Notes: generated by a model not told the origin, from the sequence alone. Shown: positions 23,669 to 33,120, counted from the first letter of the stretch. The stretch: DNA of 64,000 nucleotides from Paenibacillus baekrokdamisoli (GCF_003945345.1 NZ_AP019308.1:1984001-2048000), one strand, 5' to 3'. Translations and numbers: made by a program.

Positions 23669-24751
23669 TTATACTACCTTGCGATAATCACTCTTCATAA
23701 TGCTGCGAACGTCTCCGGACCATCGCCCATTGGACGGACAGTACTTCCTGGCTACCTTCTCGATAGTCGTTAAGCCTTTACCTACGTAATTCTTAGCTAG
23801 AAGTTGTCCGAACTTCCGAACGCTATCTCCTTTCGTTGCAAAGCTGAACGCTTTTTTATTTTCACTGCCCGTTATTGCATTTAATCCAAATAGGTTGTTT
23901 TTCGTTTTGGCTAATCGGCTCTTGCCATTGCCGCTCTCAAGCTTCATGACGGCGATCGTAAAGAAGGCATTAATCCCATAATCATCCTCAATACTGAGAA
24001 TGGCTTCTTCAAGTCCTTGCCCTGTAAGCTTGGTTCCCTTCAAAATGATTGCGATGTCCGCAGCTGTAAGACCAGAGTCAGACTTGACGATCGTCGTCGG
24101 CTTAGCTGGATCACCCGTCTCAACTCTGCTCTCTATCTTATGCTGTATGGCTTGTTTTGGATGCAGTTTGCCAGGAATCGGCTGCACGCTAGCAACAGGT
24201 GCAGTCTTTTGGAGACCAATCGAAGTTGTACTGCGGAGGAGTGATGAATCGAGTACCACAGGAGATGCATAACCGCCGTGAACATAGCCTCCATCCTTCA
24301 GCTGTAACCAACCATTCTCGGTCGAGGCGACAATGAGAAGCTCGCTACCATTCTTAACCACATTAATTATATTGGATTTAGCGTTCGGTTCGGTTCGAAT
24401 ATTAAGATAATAAGAGGTTACTTTATAAGTAATGGGTGAGTCTGAATGTATGGTACTTGTTGTTGCAGCCTCTATCTTTATCGACGATGTTGAGGGTTCT
24501 TCGTGTTTTGTTGACTGTGAAGCTTGAGCATTGCTTGTATCAGCTGTTGACTTCACATTCGTTGATTGCGTATTGATTCCTGTTTTTTCAGGCGTGAACA
24601 TAGAATCTTGTGAAAGTTCCCATTTTGGGTACACAGGACTGGACGAACCTTTATTAATGGCATTAAATGAAATCACCGCCGACATAAGCAGAGCTACCAA
24701 AGCCACGCTAATTAGAAAAGCACGTATCGTCATTTTCATATTTCTTTCCAT
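23669..24751 (-). CDS. Secreted SH3-domain glucosaminidase (autolysin-like)
   Basis: About 360 residues from the ATG at 24751 (MERNMKMTIRAFLIS), nine bases after AGAGGTG; earlier in-frame codons lack a site. A membrane segment at residues 9-28 acts as signal or anchor. A Ser/Thr-rich stretch follows, then a bacterial SH3 domain (YYLNIRTEPNAKSNIINVVKNG, NGWLQLKDGGYVHGGYASP, about 120-180). The C-terminal 150 residues are a GH73-type glucosaminidase: FFTIAVMKLESGNGKSRLAKTKNNLFGLNA, with the probable catalytic Glu in KLESG, and ending KYCPSNGRWSGDVRSIM. It should cut peptidoglycan glycan strands outside the cell. Confidence 0.85.
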   Translation of the reverse strand: MERNMKMTIRAFLISVALVALLMSAVISFNAINKGSSSPVYPKWELSQDSMFTPEKTGINTQSTNVKSTADTSNAQASQSTKHEEPSTSSIKIEAATTSTIHSDSPITYKVTSYYLNIRTEPNAKSNIINVVKNGSELLIVASTENGWLQLKDGGYVHGGYASPVVLDSSLLRSTTSIGLQKTAPVASVQPIPGKLHPKQAIQHKIESRVETGDPAKPTTIVKSDSGLTAADIAIILKGTKLTGQGLEEAILSIEDDYGINAFFTIAVMKLESGNGKSRLAKTKNNLFGLNAITGSENKKAFSFATKGDSVRKFGQLLAKNYVGKGLTTIEKVARKYCPSNGRWSGDVRSIMKSDYRKVV

Positions 24752-24887
24752 GTACTGCACCTCTTTCTTAGATTGATGAGGGCTAGTTCGATATAGGATA
24801 GATTGTAACGACTGTTTATTGAAAAGCATGTCAAACCTTCTGCGAGGAATTCATGTTCTTTTGTCGATTAGGATAAAAGTATCGGAC

Positions 24888-24932
24888 TAACATAAAGAAG
24901 CAGTCCCAATAAGGGACTGCTTCTTTATGTTA
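24888..24932. terminator. Strong bidirectional terminator
   Basis: TAACATAAAGAAGCAGTCCC and its exact complement form a perfect 20-bp stem with a 5-base loop (AATAA), lying between the end of the cobalamin operon and the glucosaminidase gene. Confidence 0.8.
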
Positions 24933-25037
24933 GTTATTGTAGGAATATTCATTAACATTTTTTAACCGTTTTTAAGAGTAAAACAATCCATATTTTCCAT
25001 GTGATTACACTTAGGTTGCACTTAAAGATTGTGAGAA

Positions 25038-25601
25038 TTAAACCCAAGTGACCTTCTCTGTATACGATGTACGAGCAGGAATAGGGGGTTGCTCCGCAGG
25101 GTAACCAAGGCAGAGCGTTCCGATTACCTTCTGTTCTGGAGGACAATGGAGCAGCTCATTCAGTCTTGCATCTCGAACAAGAGCGATGCCGCGCGTTCTC
25201 CATACACAGCCAAGGCCTAACTCTTCAGCCGCCAGCCAGATGGAATGAGCAGCACAGCAGCTAGCGAATACGTTATCCTCAGAAGCATCAGCATCGTTTG
25301 CAATCTGATCCGCTGTAATAACAATTAGCAAGGGTGTGTTGTTCAATACTTTCAATGATTCTTGAACCAGATTCGGTTTAGTTGGAAACCGCTCCTGCAG
25401 ATACTCTTCAGCCAATTGTGTGAAATTAACCTTACCTGCGCCCTGAATGATATAAAAGTGCCAAGGTTGACGCATCCGATCATTCGGTGCCAATATAGCG
25501 GTTTCGAGCAGGGTACGAATTTTATCTTCTTCAACCAGACGGCCATCAAACTGACGAATAGCTCTTCTTTTTTTCATAGCATCGATAACATTTATGGTCA
25601 T
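25038..25601 (-). CDS. Nitroreductase-family flavoprotein, last gene of the cobalamin operon
   Basis: A 187-residue nitroreductase fold protein: MKKRRAIRQFDGRLVEEDKIRTLLETAILAPND at the N-terminus with the FMN-phosphate-binding Arg residues, QPWHFYIIQG near 45, and ELGLGCVWRTRG near 132. These proteins bind FMN and use NAD(P)H. It follows the ferredoxin gene by 45 bases at the end of the cbi operon. A role in flavin- or cobalt-reduction for the pathway is possible; it lacks features I would need to call it BluB. The specific substrate is unknown. Confidence 0.83.
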   Translation of the reverse strand: MTINVIDAMKKRRAIRQFDGRLVEEDKIRTLLETAILAPNDRMRQPWHFYIIQGAGKVNFTQLAEEYLQERFPTKPNLVQESLKVLNNTPLLIVITADQIANDADASEDNVFASCCAAHSIWLAAEELGLGCVWRTRGIALVRDARLNELLHCPPEQKVIGTLCLGYPAEQPPIPARTSYTEKVTWV

Positions 25602-25646
25602 ACTTGTTCCTCCTCGTGTTGCCTTGCTGTATTCAATCAGGAGACA

Positions 25647-26003
25647 CTACGTCTTATTGATCCCTGCAACAGAGTTGCCTGAAGCAATCAATCGGTCGCG
25701 GAACGAATAGACGAGCTGTTCCTCCATCGTTTCCTTTGCCACCAACTTGCGCACTAATCGTTTCCCAAGCTCAGGAGTCATCTCCTTGTACCACAGGCCC
25801 TCCGGGTATGCGATAACAACGCATGCATCTGTACATCGACCATTACATCGTGTACGCGTTGTGTGAATCTGACCATTAGCGTCAAGACTTTTGATTTCCT
25901 CGCGAATCGCCTGGGTGACTTCCTCTCCAAGATGTTTCATACAGCTGCCGCCATTACAAATGAGCAGATGATGCTGCGTGTCCTGTAAATTCCAAGTCGT
26001 CAA
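25647..26003 (-). CDS. Thioredoxin-like 2Fe-2S ferredoxin, cobalamin operon
   Basis: A 118-residue protein with the thioredoxin-like 2Fe-2S ferredoxin signature: LLICNGGSCMKHLGEEV (C-x4-C) near residue 16-21 and TRCNGRCTDACVVIAYPEG (C-x3-C) near 53-57, then WYKEMTPELGKRLVRKLV. It is likely an electron carrier. It sits between btuR and the nitroreductase. It could supply electrons for cobalt reduction before adenosylation or for the Fe-S proteins CbiH60 and CbiX; this is inferred from position only. Confidence 0.82.
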   Translation of the reverse strand: MTTWNLQDTQHHLLICNGGSCMKHLGEEVTQAIREEIKSLDANGQIHTTRTRCNGRCTDACVVIAYPEGLWYKEMTPELGKRLVRKLVAKETMEEQLVYSFRDRLIASGNSVAGINKT

Positions 26004-26036
26004 TGGAGCATCTCCCTCCCCATACTTTCATTCTTA

Positions 26037-26597
26037 TCAAAATTCAATGCCTAGTACCGCAGGGACACCTTCATTATAGTAATGCTTGACCACTTGAACC
26101 TCTGACACCAAATCGGCTCGATCCTTGATCTCCTGCTTCGCATTTCTTCCCGTTAATACGAGGTGGAGATGCTTAGGTCTTTGTTCAATCAATGCCAATA
26201 CTTCTTCTAATGGCAGCACATCTTCAATAGGGAATTTCTCTATAGCCAGCGCATTATTAATCTCATCCAATATCACAACATCCCAATCCCCGTTCAGCAC
26301 TTCTTCCTGCGCAATCGCCCACGCCTTCTGGAGCGCTTCGCGATGCTCTTCCGGTGTCTTCGTCCAAGTGAAGCCTACGCCCAATTGACGCATCTCAACG
26401 CCTAATTTGCGAAGCGCAATTTGCTCGCCATACGTGCGCTGTGGAGATTTGATGAATTGTAAAATAATTACGCGGTAGCCCCGTCCAACAGCACGAACGG
26501 CGAGACCGATGGAAGCCGTTGTTTTCCCTTTGCCGTCCCCAGTATAAACGAGGGTATAGCCTTTACGATTCGCTCTTCGATCCTGCTGCTCCATCAT
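26037..26597 (-). CDS. btuR: Cob(I)yrinic acid a,c-diamide adenosyltransferase
   Basis: About 186 residues. The start ATG at 26597 follows GAGAGG. The P-loop VYTGDGKGKTTASIGLAVRA is near residues 17-36, ILQFIKSPQ near 48, and WDVVILDEINNAL near 106, then VLTGRNAKQEIKDRADLVSEV near 147, all typical of the CobO/CobA/BtuR adenosyltransferase. It moves the 5'-deoxyadenosyl group from ATP to the corrinoid cobalt. It comes straight after cbiA, whose product is its substrate. Confidence 0.92.
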   Translation of the reverse strand: MMEQQDRRANRKGYTLVYTGDGKGKTTASIGLAVRAVGRGYRVIILQFIKSPQRTYGEQIALRKLGVEMRQLGVGFTWTKTPEEHREALQKAWAIAQEEVLNGDWDVVILDEINNALAIEKFPIEDVLPLEEVLALIEQRPKHLHLVLTGRNAKQEIKDRADLVSEVQVVKHYYNEGVPAVLGIEF

Positions 26598-26639
26598 TAA
26601 CACCTCTCTCCAGAGAAACTCATTCCTTCACACCTATCA

Positions 26640-28127
26640 TCACTTACTTCTACGGTAATCCTCACATCGACCGATCCACCTGGAAGCGGCCTCTGGATTG
26701 GAAGCGAAATGAACATGTGTATAGCTTGCTAATAGGTTCCCGCTGCAGTAGCCCTCTTTCTTCGTCCCTCGTAAACCAGTCGTTTCGTAGGCGTAAGGAT
26801 ATTGCTCATCATCATCTGCTATCAACGTAGAGTAATGAAACTCATGACCTCGAATAGAGGCTCCCGATGCCAGAAGCAGCCCGTCTTGCAGCGCCTTTGT
26901 CTCCCTGTATCCGAGCGCAGCAAGCTTAGACTGCATCTCAATCTTAGCGGGAATAATACCCGCCATTGGATACGTCTCTCCAGAACGGTTCTTGATGGAA
27001 TGGCAAAGATACATGTAGCCGCCACATTCCGCATAAACAGGCAGCCCACGTGATACGAGCGTGTTCAGGTCTTCTTTTAAACGGACATTCTCCGATAACG
27101 TAGAAGCAAACTCTTCTGGAAATCCGCCGCCCAAATAGACACCATCCGCTTCGCTAGGTATCGTGTCTCCTGCTAATGGACTGAAGAATAACAAGGTAGC
27201 ACCCAAACACTCAAGGAGCTCCAAATTTTCCTGATAATAAAAGTTAAACGCAGCGTCTCGTGCGATGGCGATGATTGGCCTGAATTCACCATTAGCACCA
27301 TTAGCGCCATTATCGCCATTAGCGCCATTATCGCCATTAGCGCCATTATCGCCATTAGCGCCATTATCGCCATTAGCACGATCAGCGTAGGTAGATACAA
27401 ACATACTCCCCTGCGATGGCTCTAAGCCAGGAGCCTCACTCGCCATGGTGAGGATTTGATCCAGATCAACGGTCGCCTCTATTTGCTGTGCGACATGATC
27501 AAAAAACGAATGAAGCTCGCCTCTTTCAATCGCTGGAATAAGTCCCAGATGCCGCTCAGGCAGGTTCAGCGTTTCATCTCGACCAAGCCAGCCTACAACC
27601 GGAATACCGCATTCTTGTTCGACTGCAGATTTTACGATTTTGTAGTGGCCTGCGCTTCCGCATTTATTCACAATGACACCTGCGATACGAATTTGTTTAT
27701 CAAGCTGCTGAAACCCCATGACCACTGCGGCAGCGCTGCGAGCCATACTCTGAACATTGACAACAAGAATAACCGGACAATCAAGAAGCGCTGCAATATG
27801 TGCGGTAGAGCCTACGTTGCTTAAGGGATCTTTACCATCGTAGAGTCCCATCACACCTTCAATAACTGAGATATCTGCATCTTCTGAGCCGCGTAGGAAT
27901 AGATCCTGCATCGTCTCATGCGGCATCATCCAGGTATCGAGATTACGAGAAACTCTTCCTGTTACCGCCGTATGATAGGTGGGATCGATATAATCAGGTC
28001 CGCATTTGAAGCCCTGCACCTTCAGACCTCTGCGACCTAGGGCACGCATGATTCCGATTGTTATCGTTGTTTTCCCTGCTCCGCTTCCCGTTCCTGCTAT
28101 GACGATACGAGGACGTTTGGTACTCAT
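26640..28127 (-). CDS. cbiA: Cobyrinate a,c-diamide synthase
   Basis: About 495 residues; the ATG at 28127 overlaps the cbiG stop. The N-terminal domain is a dethiobiotin-synthetase-like ATPase (GTGSGAGKTTITIGIMRAL near 11-29, GPDYIDPTYH near 43, SVIEGVMGLYDG near 83). The C-terminal domain is a glutamine amidotransferase with the catalytic Cys in YAECGGYMYL near 345 and His in GHEFHYS near 430. It amidates carboxylates a and c of cobyrinate with glutamine and ATP. Between the domains, at about residues 250-280, lies an in-frame repeat of GDNGAN units, not expected in this family, which probably forms a flexible linker. Confidence 0.93.
   Translation of the reverse strand: MSTKRPRIVIAGTGSGAGKTTITIGIMRALGRRGLKVQGFKCGPDYIDPTYHTAVTGRVSRNLDTWMMPHETMQDLFLRGSEDADISVIEGVMGLYDGKDPLSNVGSTAHIAALLDCPVILVVNVQSMARSAAAVVMGFQQLDKQIRIAGVIVNKCGSAGHYKIVKSAVEQECGIPVVGWLGRDETLNLPERHLGLIPAIERGELHSFFDHVAQQIEATVDLDQILTMASEAPGLEPSQGSMFVSTYADRANGDNGANGDNGANGDNGANGDNGANGANGEFRPIIAIARDAAFNFYYQENLELLECLGATLLFFSPLAGDTIPSEADGVYLGGGFPEEFASTLSENVRLKEDLNTLVSRGLPVYAECGGYMYLCHSIKNRSGETYPMAGIIPAKIEMQSKLAALGYRETKALQDGLLLASGASIRGHEFHYSTLIADDDEQYPYAYETTGLRGTKKEGYCSGNLLASYTHVHFASNPEAASRWIGRCEDYRRSK
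27285..27385 (-). repeat. 18-bp tandem repeat inside cbiA
   Basis: GCCATTATCGCCATTAGC is repeated about four and a half times with few changes. It is in frame and encodes GDNGAN units in the CbiA inter-domain linker. Such a repeat is prone to copy-number change by slippage without breaking the frame. Confidence 0.85.
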
Positions 28128-29242
28128 CACAACGATTCCCTATCTACCGCTGCTGCCTCAAACGGGACACGTGCGACGGAGATTGTACAGTTGCCACTCT
28201 TCTTCTTCTCAAGCAGCCATTCTGCTGCGCCAGACGAGAGTAAGGCTGCCGGTTCACTAACGCCATAAGCACCTGTGAAGCGGTGGACCGTCTCCGATGG
28301 GTTCTTCAGCGTAACGGTATTCAATTGTTCAGGCGTATAAGTGATCAACTTCCAACCCTGCTTTGCACACACTTCCAATAAACCTGGCTCGTCTTTTTTC
28401 AGATCGATGGTAGCTATATTGCGTACGCTCTTAACAGACAGCTTAAGCTCTAATAACGTATCCAAGATGAGTGCCTCAATCTCTTCCACCGAAGTTCCAC
28501 GATTGCAGCCAATTCCTAAAACTAGACTTTGGGGGCGATATAATACACCATTGCGAAGCAGCACCGATTCCTCACGCAAATTCAGTAAACGATCCGTAAT
28601 AACAAGCGCAGCTTGAAAATCAATCTCCATTGCTGCCTCTGCGGAATGAAGAACCTGAATATGTGATGGAAGCGGCTTATCGTACATCCACCAATTCTTC
28701 TCGCCGGTTTCCTGTACAACGACGACACGCTCTTCATTGACGACTGATGCGCTAACAGGTGTCGCTCTCTCAAAGCTCTCAATCTTCCAACCAAATGAAC
28801 GACCGAACATATCTACGGGAATCGTCTGCTGAACATCCGATGCCGTCGTAATCACAGGACGGGCACCAATTGCAAGCGCTACCTCACGTGTTAACTCATT
28901 AGCACCACCGAGATGGCCAGACAACACGCTGATGACATGCTCACCGCGATCGTCGATGACGACAACAGCCGGATCCTGCTTCTTATCTACTAATATGGGA
29001 GCAATCATACGAACAACTGCTCCAAGTGAAATGAATAGTATAATTCCATTGTAGGCCTTAAACAAATCCGGCAAAATAAGCTTGACCGAGCCTTCAAAGA
29101 GTCGAATGTCCTTCGCCTCTTCATCCCCTCTAGCAAACTTGCTCATATAAAATAAATCCGCTGCCGGGAAGATCTCCGTCAGACCTCTTGCCATCTCCAC
29201 GCCATGCTTGGTTATGGCGACGGCAGCATATGGCTTATTCAC
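28127..29242 (-). CDS. cbiG: Cobalt-precorrin-5A hydrolase
   Basis: A 371-residue CbiG, opening the delta-lactone of cobalt-precorrin-5A with release of acetaldehyde. The start is a GTG at 29242, overlapping the end of cbiF. Markers: AAVAITKHGVEMARGL near the N-terminus, FISLGAVVRMIAPILVDKKQDPAVVVIDDRGEHVISVLSGHLGGAN in the central part (70-115), and the C-terminal CbiG domain LVLGIGCNRGTSVEEIEALI near 240, then GVSEPAALLSSGA near 340. The length is normal for the full form. Confidence 0.93.
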   Translation of the reverse strand: MNKPYAAVAITKHGVEMARGLTEIFPAADLFYMSKFARGDEEAKDIRLFEGSVKLILPDLFKAYNGIILFISLGAVVRMIAPILVDKKQDPAVVVIDDRGEHVISVLSGHLGGANELTREVALAIGARPVITTASDVQQTIPVDMFGRSFGWKIESFERATPVSASVVNEERVVVVQETGEKNWWMYDKPLPSHIQVLHSAEAAMEIDFQAALVITDRLLNLREESVLLRNGVLYRPQSLVLGIGCNRGTSVEEIEALILDTLLELKLSVKSVRNIATIDLKKDEPGLLEVCAKQGWKLITYTPEQLNTVTLKNPSETVHRFTGAYGVSEPAALLSSGAAEWLLEKKKSGNCTISVARVPFEAAAVDRESL

Positions 29243-30032
29243 TGGCCTTCACTCCCTTGCGGTAACCATGCGTAAACGTCTTATCATACAGCTTGGAGCG
29301 ATGAGCATCGCGGTCTGTGATCGTCGGATCAAGCGACCAACCGGCCAGAATCATCGCATGCATCCGAATGCCGGCTTTGCGCATATCTTCATCCAAATTT
29401 TTAAGCGTAGTCCGGACAATCTTCTGATCCGGCCATGTCGCACGCTGAACCACAGCAACAGGCGTCTCTTCGGACCAGCCAGCTTCTATGAACTCCCTGA
29501 CAACCTTCTTTGTTAGTGTAGCGCTTAGGAATAAGGCTACCGTACAATGATGGGAGGCCAAATCCTTCAGCTTCTCTCGCTCAGGCACGGGTGTACGACC
29601 CTCTGCACGTGTTAGAATAACCGTCTGGGTAAGATCAGGAACCGTCAATTCAGCGCCAAGAACCGCTGCCGCTGCAAACACAGAGCTAACACCTGGAATG
29701 ATTTCATACGTTATATCCTGCTGCTTAAGAAGTACGAGCTGCTCCAGAACAGCCCCGTACATAGAGGGATCACCTGTATGTACACGCGCAACGCTCTTGC
29801 CTGCCTGAACCGACTCCACCATGAGATCAACCATCTGCTCCAGATTCATCCCAGAGCTCTGAAGAACTAGAGCATGTTCTCCCGCTTGTGCGATTAGTTC
29901 ATCGTTTACAAGAGAGTCCGTATACAGTACAACATCCGCCTGCTTCAGGATGTTCAACCCTTTGACCGTAATCAGCTCAGGATCACCAGGACCTGCGCCA
30001 ACAATATAAACTTTCGCTTCCAGCTGCTTCAT
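29235..30032 (-). CDS. cbiF: Cobalt-precorrin-4 C11-methyltransferase
   Basis: A 265-residue SAM-dependent methyltransferase of the corrin/porphyrin family. It begins VYIVGAGPGDPELITVKGLNIL with the SAM-binding GxGxGD-type loop, then VARVHTGDPSMYGAVLEQ near 81-98, PGVSSVFAAAAVLGAELT near 110 and LILAGWSLDP near 230. The order and motifs fit CbiF/CobM. It overlaps cbiL upstream by an ATGA junction and cbiG downstream. Confidence 0.93.
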   Translation of the reverse strand: MKQLEAKVYIVGAGPGDPELITVKGLNILKQADVVLYTDSLVNDELIAQAGEHALVLQSSGMNLEQMVDLMVESVQAGKSVARVHTGDPSMYGAVLEQLVLLKQQDITYEIIPGVSSVFAAAAVLGAELTVPDLTQTVILTRAEGRTPVPEREKLKDLASHHCTVALFLSATLTKKVVREFIEAGWSEETPVAVVQRATWPDQKIVRTTLKNLDEDMRKAGIRMHAMILAGWSLDPTITDRDAHRSKLYDKTFTHGYRKGVKASE

Positions 30033-30748
30033 TTTCTCACCGCCATTAAGGTTAAATATTCGAGCTCATAGCCCTTTAACACGCGAACATCACGCCATAC
30101 TGTCTCATAATTCGAAGTGGCCTTGGTCACGACTGAGGCTTTCTGCGTCAGTCCAAGCTCCTCTAGGATGTCGATCATCATATCGATAACTTTGGCAACC
30201 TTGATAAAAATGACTGTATCATGCTCGATGATTGCTTTTTTCATTGCAGCTCGGTCTTCCGTCGCGGGTATAATCGCAACTTGCTCATCCCCATCTGCAA
30301 GTGTTATTCCCAGCTGGGCTGCGGCTCCGAGAACCGATGAAATACCCGGAACCGTCGAGATTGGCACCTCAGGATGCAGCTCGTTCATGAGACGAGCCAA
30401 GTGAATGAATGTACTGTACAGATTAGGATCACCCTCGGTTACAAACGCGATATCTCGCCCTTCTCGCAAATGCTCCCAGCACATGGCGGCAGTCTTGTTC
30501 CATTCTTTATCTAGTACCGCTTTATCCTTCGTCATCGGAAAAATCAGTCCCAGCATTTCCTTCTCTGCCGGATTCACGTATAGCTCTATAATTTCAAGTG
30601 CGTACGACTTCCCACCCATTCGTTTCTTAGGGTAAGCGACGACCGGACATTCTTTCATCAAGCGAAACGCCTTTACTGTAATAAGCTCTGGATCGCCCGG
30701 TCCGACGCCAATGCCGTATAATGTTCCGATTTTCATTGCGGTAGTCAA
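30029..30748 (-). CDS. cbiL: Cobalt-precorrin-2 C20-methyltransferase
   Basis: A 239-residue methyltransferase with LYGIGVGPGDPELITVKAFRLM at the N-terminus, FVTEGDPNLYSTFIHL near 99-114, VPGISSVLGAAAQLGI near 128 and YEIV-like YETVWRDVRVL near 218. The CbiL/CobI group is marked by the VVAYPKKRMGGKSYAL region near 35. The start is a TTG at 30748, nine bases after AAGGAGAG; an ATG four codons on is a weaker option. Confidence 0.92.
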   Translation of the reverse strand: MTTAMKIGTLYGIGVGPGDPELITVKAFRLMKECPVVAYPKKRMGGKSYALEIIELYVNPAEKEMLGLIFPMTKDKAVLDKEWNKTAAMCWEHLREGRDIAFVTEGDPNLYSTFIHLARLMNELHPEVPISTVPGISSVLGAAAQLGITLADGDEQVAIIPATEDRAAMKKAIIEHDTVIFIKVAKVIDMMIDILEELGLTQKASVVTKATSNYETVWRDVRVLKGYELEYLTLMAVRK

Positions 30749-30752
30749 GTTA

Positions 30753-32006
30753 TTACTCTCCTTTTACTGCAGGTTTACTGGCGTTCTTATAACCCGTAAT
30801 GATATAGATCGGATTAAGCCCCTCGAAGCGAGTCATATCCAAAATCGGTTTACTTCTGGAAACTTGAACAAGTGTGACACGGAACTCAAATCCTTCTTCC
30901 TTCAAAGCTCGTGTGCTCTCCGATAGGGTTTCGATCGTTGCAGCATTGATGACAATGCGACCATCTGGCTGCAATCGTTCACAGCAAATACGAATCAATT
31001 CCCGAAGCTCTCCGCCGCTTCCGCCGATGAAGATCGCATTCGGGTCAGGCCACGTATCAAGACCTTCCGGCGCTTTACCATGCAGAATGGTGAAATCGGT
31101 CCTGAATTTGATCCGATTCTGAACCACATTCTCGAGGTCGCCCTCATTCTTCTCTATCGCAAAAACCTGCCCAAATGGGGCAAGCTTCGTGCATTCCACT
31201 GATACAGAGCCTGATCCAGCCCCGATATCCCACACAACACTGTGCGGATTCAGCTTTAATTCCGATAGACTAAGAACGCGTACTTCCTTCTTCGTAATTA
31301 AGCCTTTCTCTGGCTTGCGCTGATGGAATTCCTCATCCTCAAAGCCGAATCCGCTGCGAGCCTGATATTGTATACCATCACGATGACGAAGAATGACAAT
31401 ATTCAGTGTAGAGAACACTTCATCTGCCATAGCTTCTAATGTGTAGAAGCCGAAGCGTTCCTGATCACTGCCTAAATTCTCAGCGACAAAAGCTTCATAT
31501 TCGAGCATCCCGAACTGAATCAAATAAGCTGCAATTGCGGCAGGTGTGTTCTTATCATCCGTCAACAAAGCAACTTTTGACTTGCCGTCAATTCGCTGTG
31601 CCAAGCCTTGGAGAGGACGTCCGTGCACACTTTCGAGCAATGCATCCTGCCAGCTCTCCCCCATCCGGGCAAAAGCAAGCTGCAGCGAGCTCAGATTCGG
31701 ATGAATCTCAACCGCATCACTCCCGAGCTTCTTCGCGGCGAAGCCGGCTATGCCATAGAACGTTGGATCACCTGATGCCAGCAATACAACATGCTTATCC
31801 TCGCGTAATCGACCAAGATTCGATACCATTTCAGCCAGCCCGCTCTTCACAACAATCTGTTCACCGCGAAACTCCGGAAAGAAACTCAGATGCCTTTCTC
31901 CGCCTGCCAGTACATCAGCAGAACGAACGAGCTCCAAGCACTTCGCTGATAGTCCTTTTGTTCCATCGTCACCTATACCAATGATCGCAATTCGGTTACC
32001 CGACAA
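30753..32006 (-). CDS. cbiET: Fused cobalt-precorrin-6B C5,15-methyltransferase/decarboxylase
   Basis: About 417 residues. I start at a TTG at 32006 with GGGGAGGG upstream, overlapping the last codons of cbiD. The N-terminal CbiE domain (about 1-205) has IAIIGIGDDGTKGLS, LLASGDPTFYGI and NLSSLQLAFARMG. The C-terminal CbiT domain (about 220-400) has VLSLSELKLNPHSVVWDIGAGSGSVSVE, the class I SAM-binding loop, and AIFIGGSGGELRELI. The fusion is the same as CobL and is usual in Bacillus-type operons. It methylates C5 and C15 and decarboxylates the C12 acetate. Confidence 0.93.
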   Translation of the reverse strand: MSGNRIAIIGIGDDGTKGLSAKCLELVRSADVLAGGERHLSFFPEFRGEQIVVKSGLAEMVSNLGRLREDKHVVLLASGDPTFYGIAGFAAKKLGSDAVEIHPNLSSLQLAFARMGESWQDALLESVHGRPLQGLAQRIDGKSKVALLTDDKNTPAAIAAYLIQFGMLEYEAFVAENLGSDQERFGFYTLEAMADEVFSTLNIVILRHRDGIQYQARSGFGFEDEEFHQRKPEKGLITKKEVRVLSLSELKLNPHSVVWDIGAGSGSVSVECTKLAPFGQVFAIEKNEGDLENVVQNRIKFRTDFTILHGKAPEGLDTWPDPNAIFIGGSGGELRELIRICCERLQPDGRIVINAATIETLSESTRALKEEGFEFRVTLVQVSRSKPILDMTRFEGLNPIYIITGYKNASKPAVKGE

Positions 32007-33102
32007 TTTCAGCCCTCCCCAATAATTCACCTTTCATCGTAACCAATGCTGTATCGACGATAACACCGCCTTCAACATGGTTCACCGCATGCTCAGATGC
32101 GTAGCGGCATAAGAGCTCAAAATATTTTGCAACACCTGCTTCAATGGCCAGATCCGCCGCTTGTGATGCTGTATTTGCTTCCTTTATCGTTTGTTGTACC
32201 GAATCCGGACAGCCGGCCTCACCGGCCACATCAGCCAGGAAATCAAAATCAACAGGTGCACTCTTGGAATGCACCATCATGACGCCCTGCGCGACCTTCG
32301 AGAATTTCCCCATCATACCAACTAAGCTTATTCGCTCTGCGCTGAGTCGCTTGGCATGCTTCAAGGAGAAGCCGACAAAGTCACCCATCTGGATAAAGGC
32401 CTCCTCTGGGAGTTCTGGATGCAGCTTCATCGCATATTTCTCACTGCTGCCTCCAGTAGTCAGCACGACATGTCTGCATTCAGAGGCTCTAGCTACCAAC
32501 AGCGCTTGAATAATGCTCGCTTTATAAGCAGCCGTCGAGAACGGAACCACAGTTCCGCGGGTTCCCAGAATCGAGATCCCGCCTATAATGCCAAGACGGG
32601 CGTTCAGTGTTTTCTTCGCCATCTCTTCACCATCTGGGACCGAAATGACAACACGAACACCTCGATCGCCAACCTCGTAATCCTCTAATACTTCTTGGAC
32701 AGCTTTAAGAATCATCCGTCTTGGTACCGGATTGATCGCAGCCTGGCCCACTTCAACAGGGAGTCCGGGCTTGGTGACCCTTCCGACTCCTATCCCGCCA
32801 TCAAGCTCGATCCCAGCTTCATTGCTCCAAGTAACGGTGCAGACGATTTTCGCTTTATGTGTCGCATCAGGATCGTCGCCCCCGTCCTTAATCGTCGCAC
32901 ACTGCGCCATATCTCTGGTGATTTCGCATTCTATTAATTCAAACGTATGAAAAAAACCAGCAGGCAACCAGATTTCTGATTCCTCCAGTTTCATTTGCGT
33001 GATGAGCATGGTTAGGGCTGCTTTGGCTGTAGCCGTCGCACATGCACCTGTGGTGTAGCCATGACGAAGTGGCTTTGTTTCCGTATCGATAACGTCACTC
33101 AT
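31996..33102 (-). CDS. cbiD: Cobalt-precorrin-5B C1-methyltransferase
   Basis: A 368-residue CbiD. Markers: LRHGYTTGACATATAKAAL near 12-30, KDGGDDPDATHKAKIVCTV near 72-90, VGRVTKPGLPVEVGQAAINPVPRRMI near 106, GRGTRGTVVPFS-like ILGTRGTVVPFSTAAYKASI near 178, and HSKSAPVDFDFL near 275. The family carries out the C1 methylation in the anaerobic route. It is 18 bases after cbiC and overlaps cbiET by 11 bases. Confidence 0.94.
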   Translation of the reverse strand: MSDVIDTETKPLRHGYTTGACATATAKAALTMLITQMKLEESEIWLPAGFFHTFELIECEITRDMAQCATIKDGGDDPDATHKAKIVCTVTWSNEAGIELDGGIGVGRVTKPGLPVEVGQAAINPVPRRMILKAVQEVLEDYEVGDRGVRVVISVPDGEEMAKKTLNARLGIIGGISILGTRGTVVPFSTAAYKASIIQALLVARASECRHVVLTTGGSSEKYAMKLHPELPEEAFIQMGDFVGFSLKHAKRLSAERISLVGMMGKFSKVAQGVMMVHSKSAPVDFDFLADVAGEAGCPDSVQQTIKEANTASQAADLAIEAGVAKYFELLCRYASEHAVNHVEGGVIVDTALVTMKGELLGRAEIVG

Positions 33103-33120
33103 GCCGTCATCTCCTATTCG

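Noticed and set aside
25038..25601. BluB (lower-ligand synthase) for the nitroreductase in the cobalamin operon.
   Set aside because: It is shorter than BluB and I could not see BluB-specific features; left as a nitroreductase-family protein.
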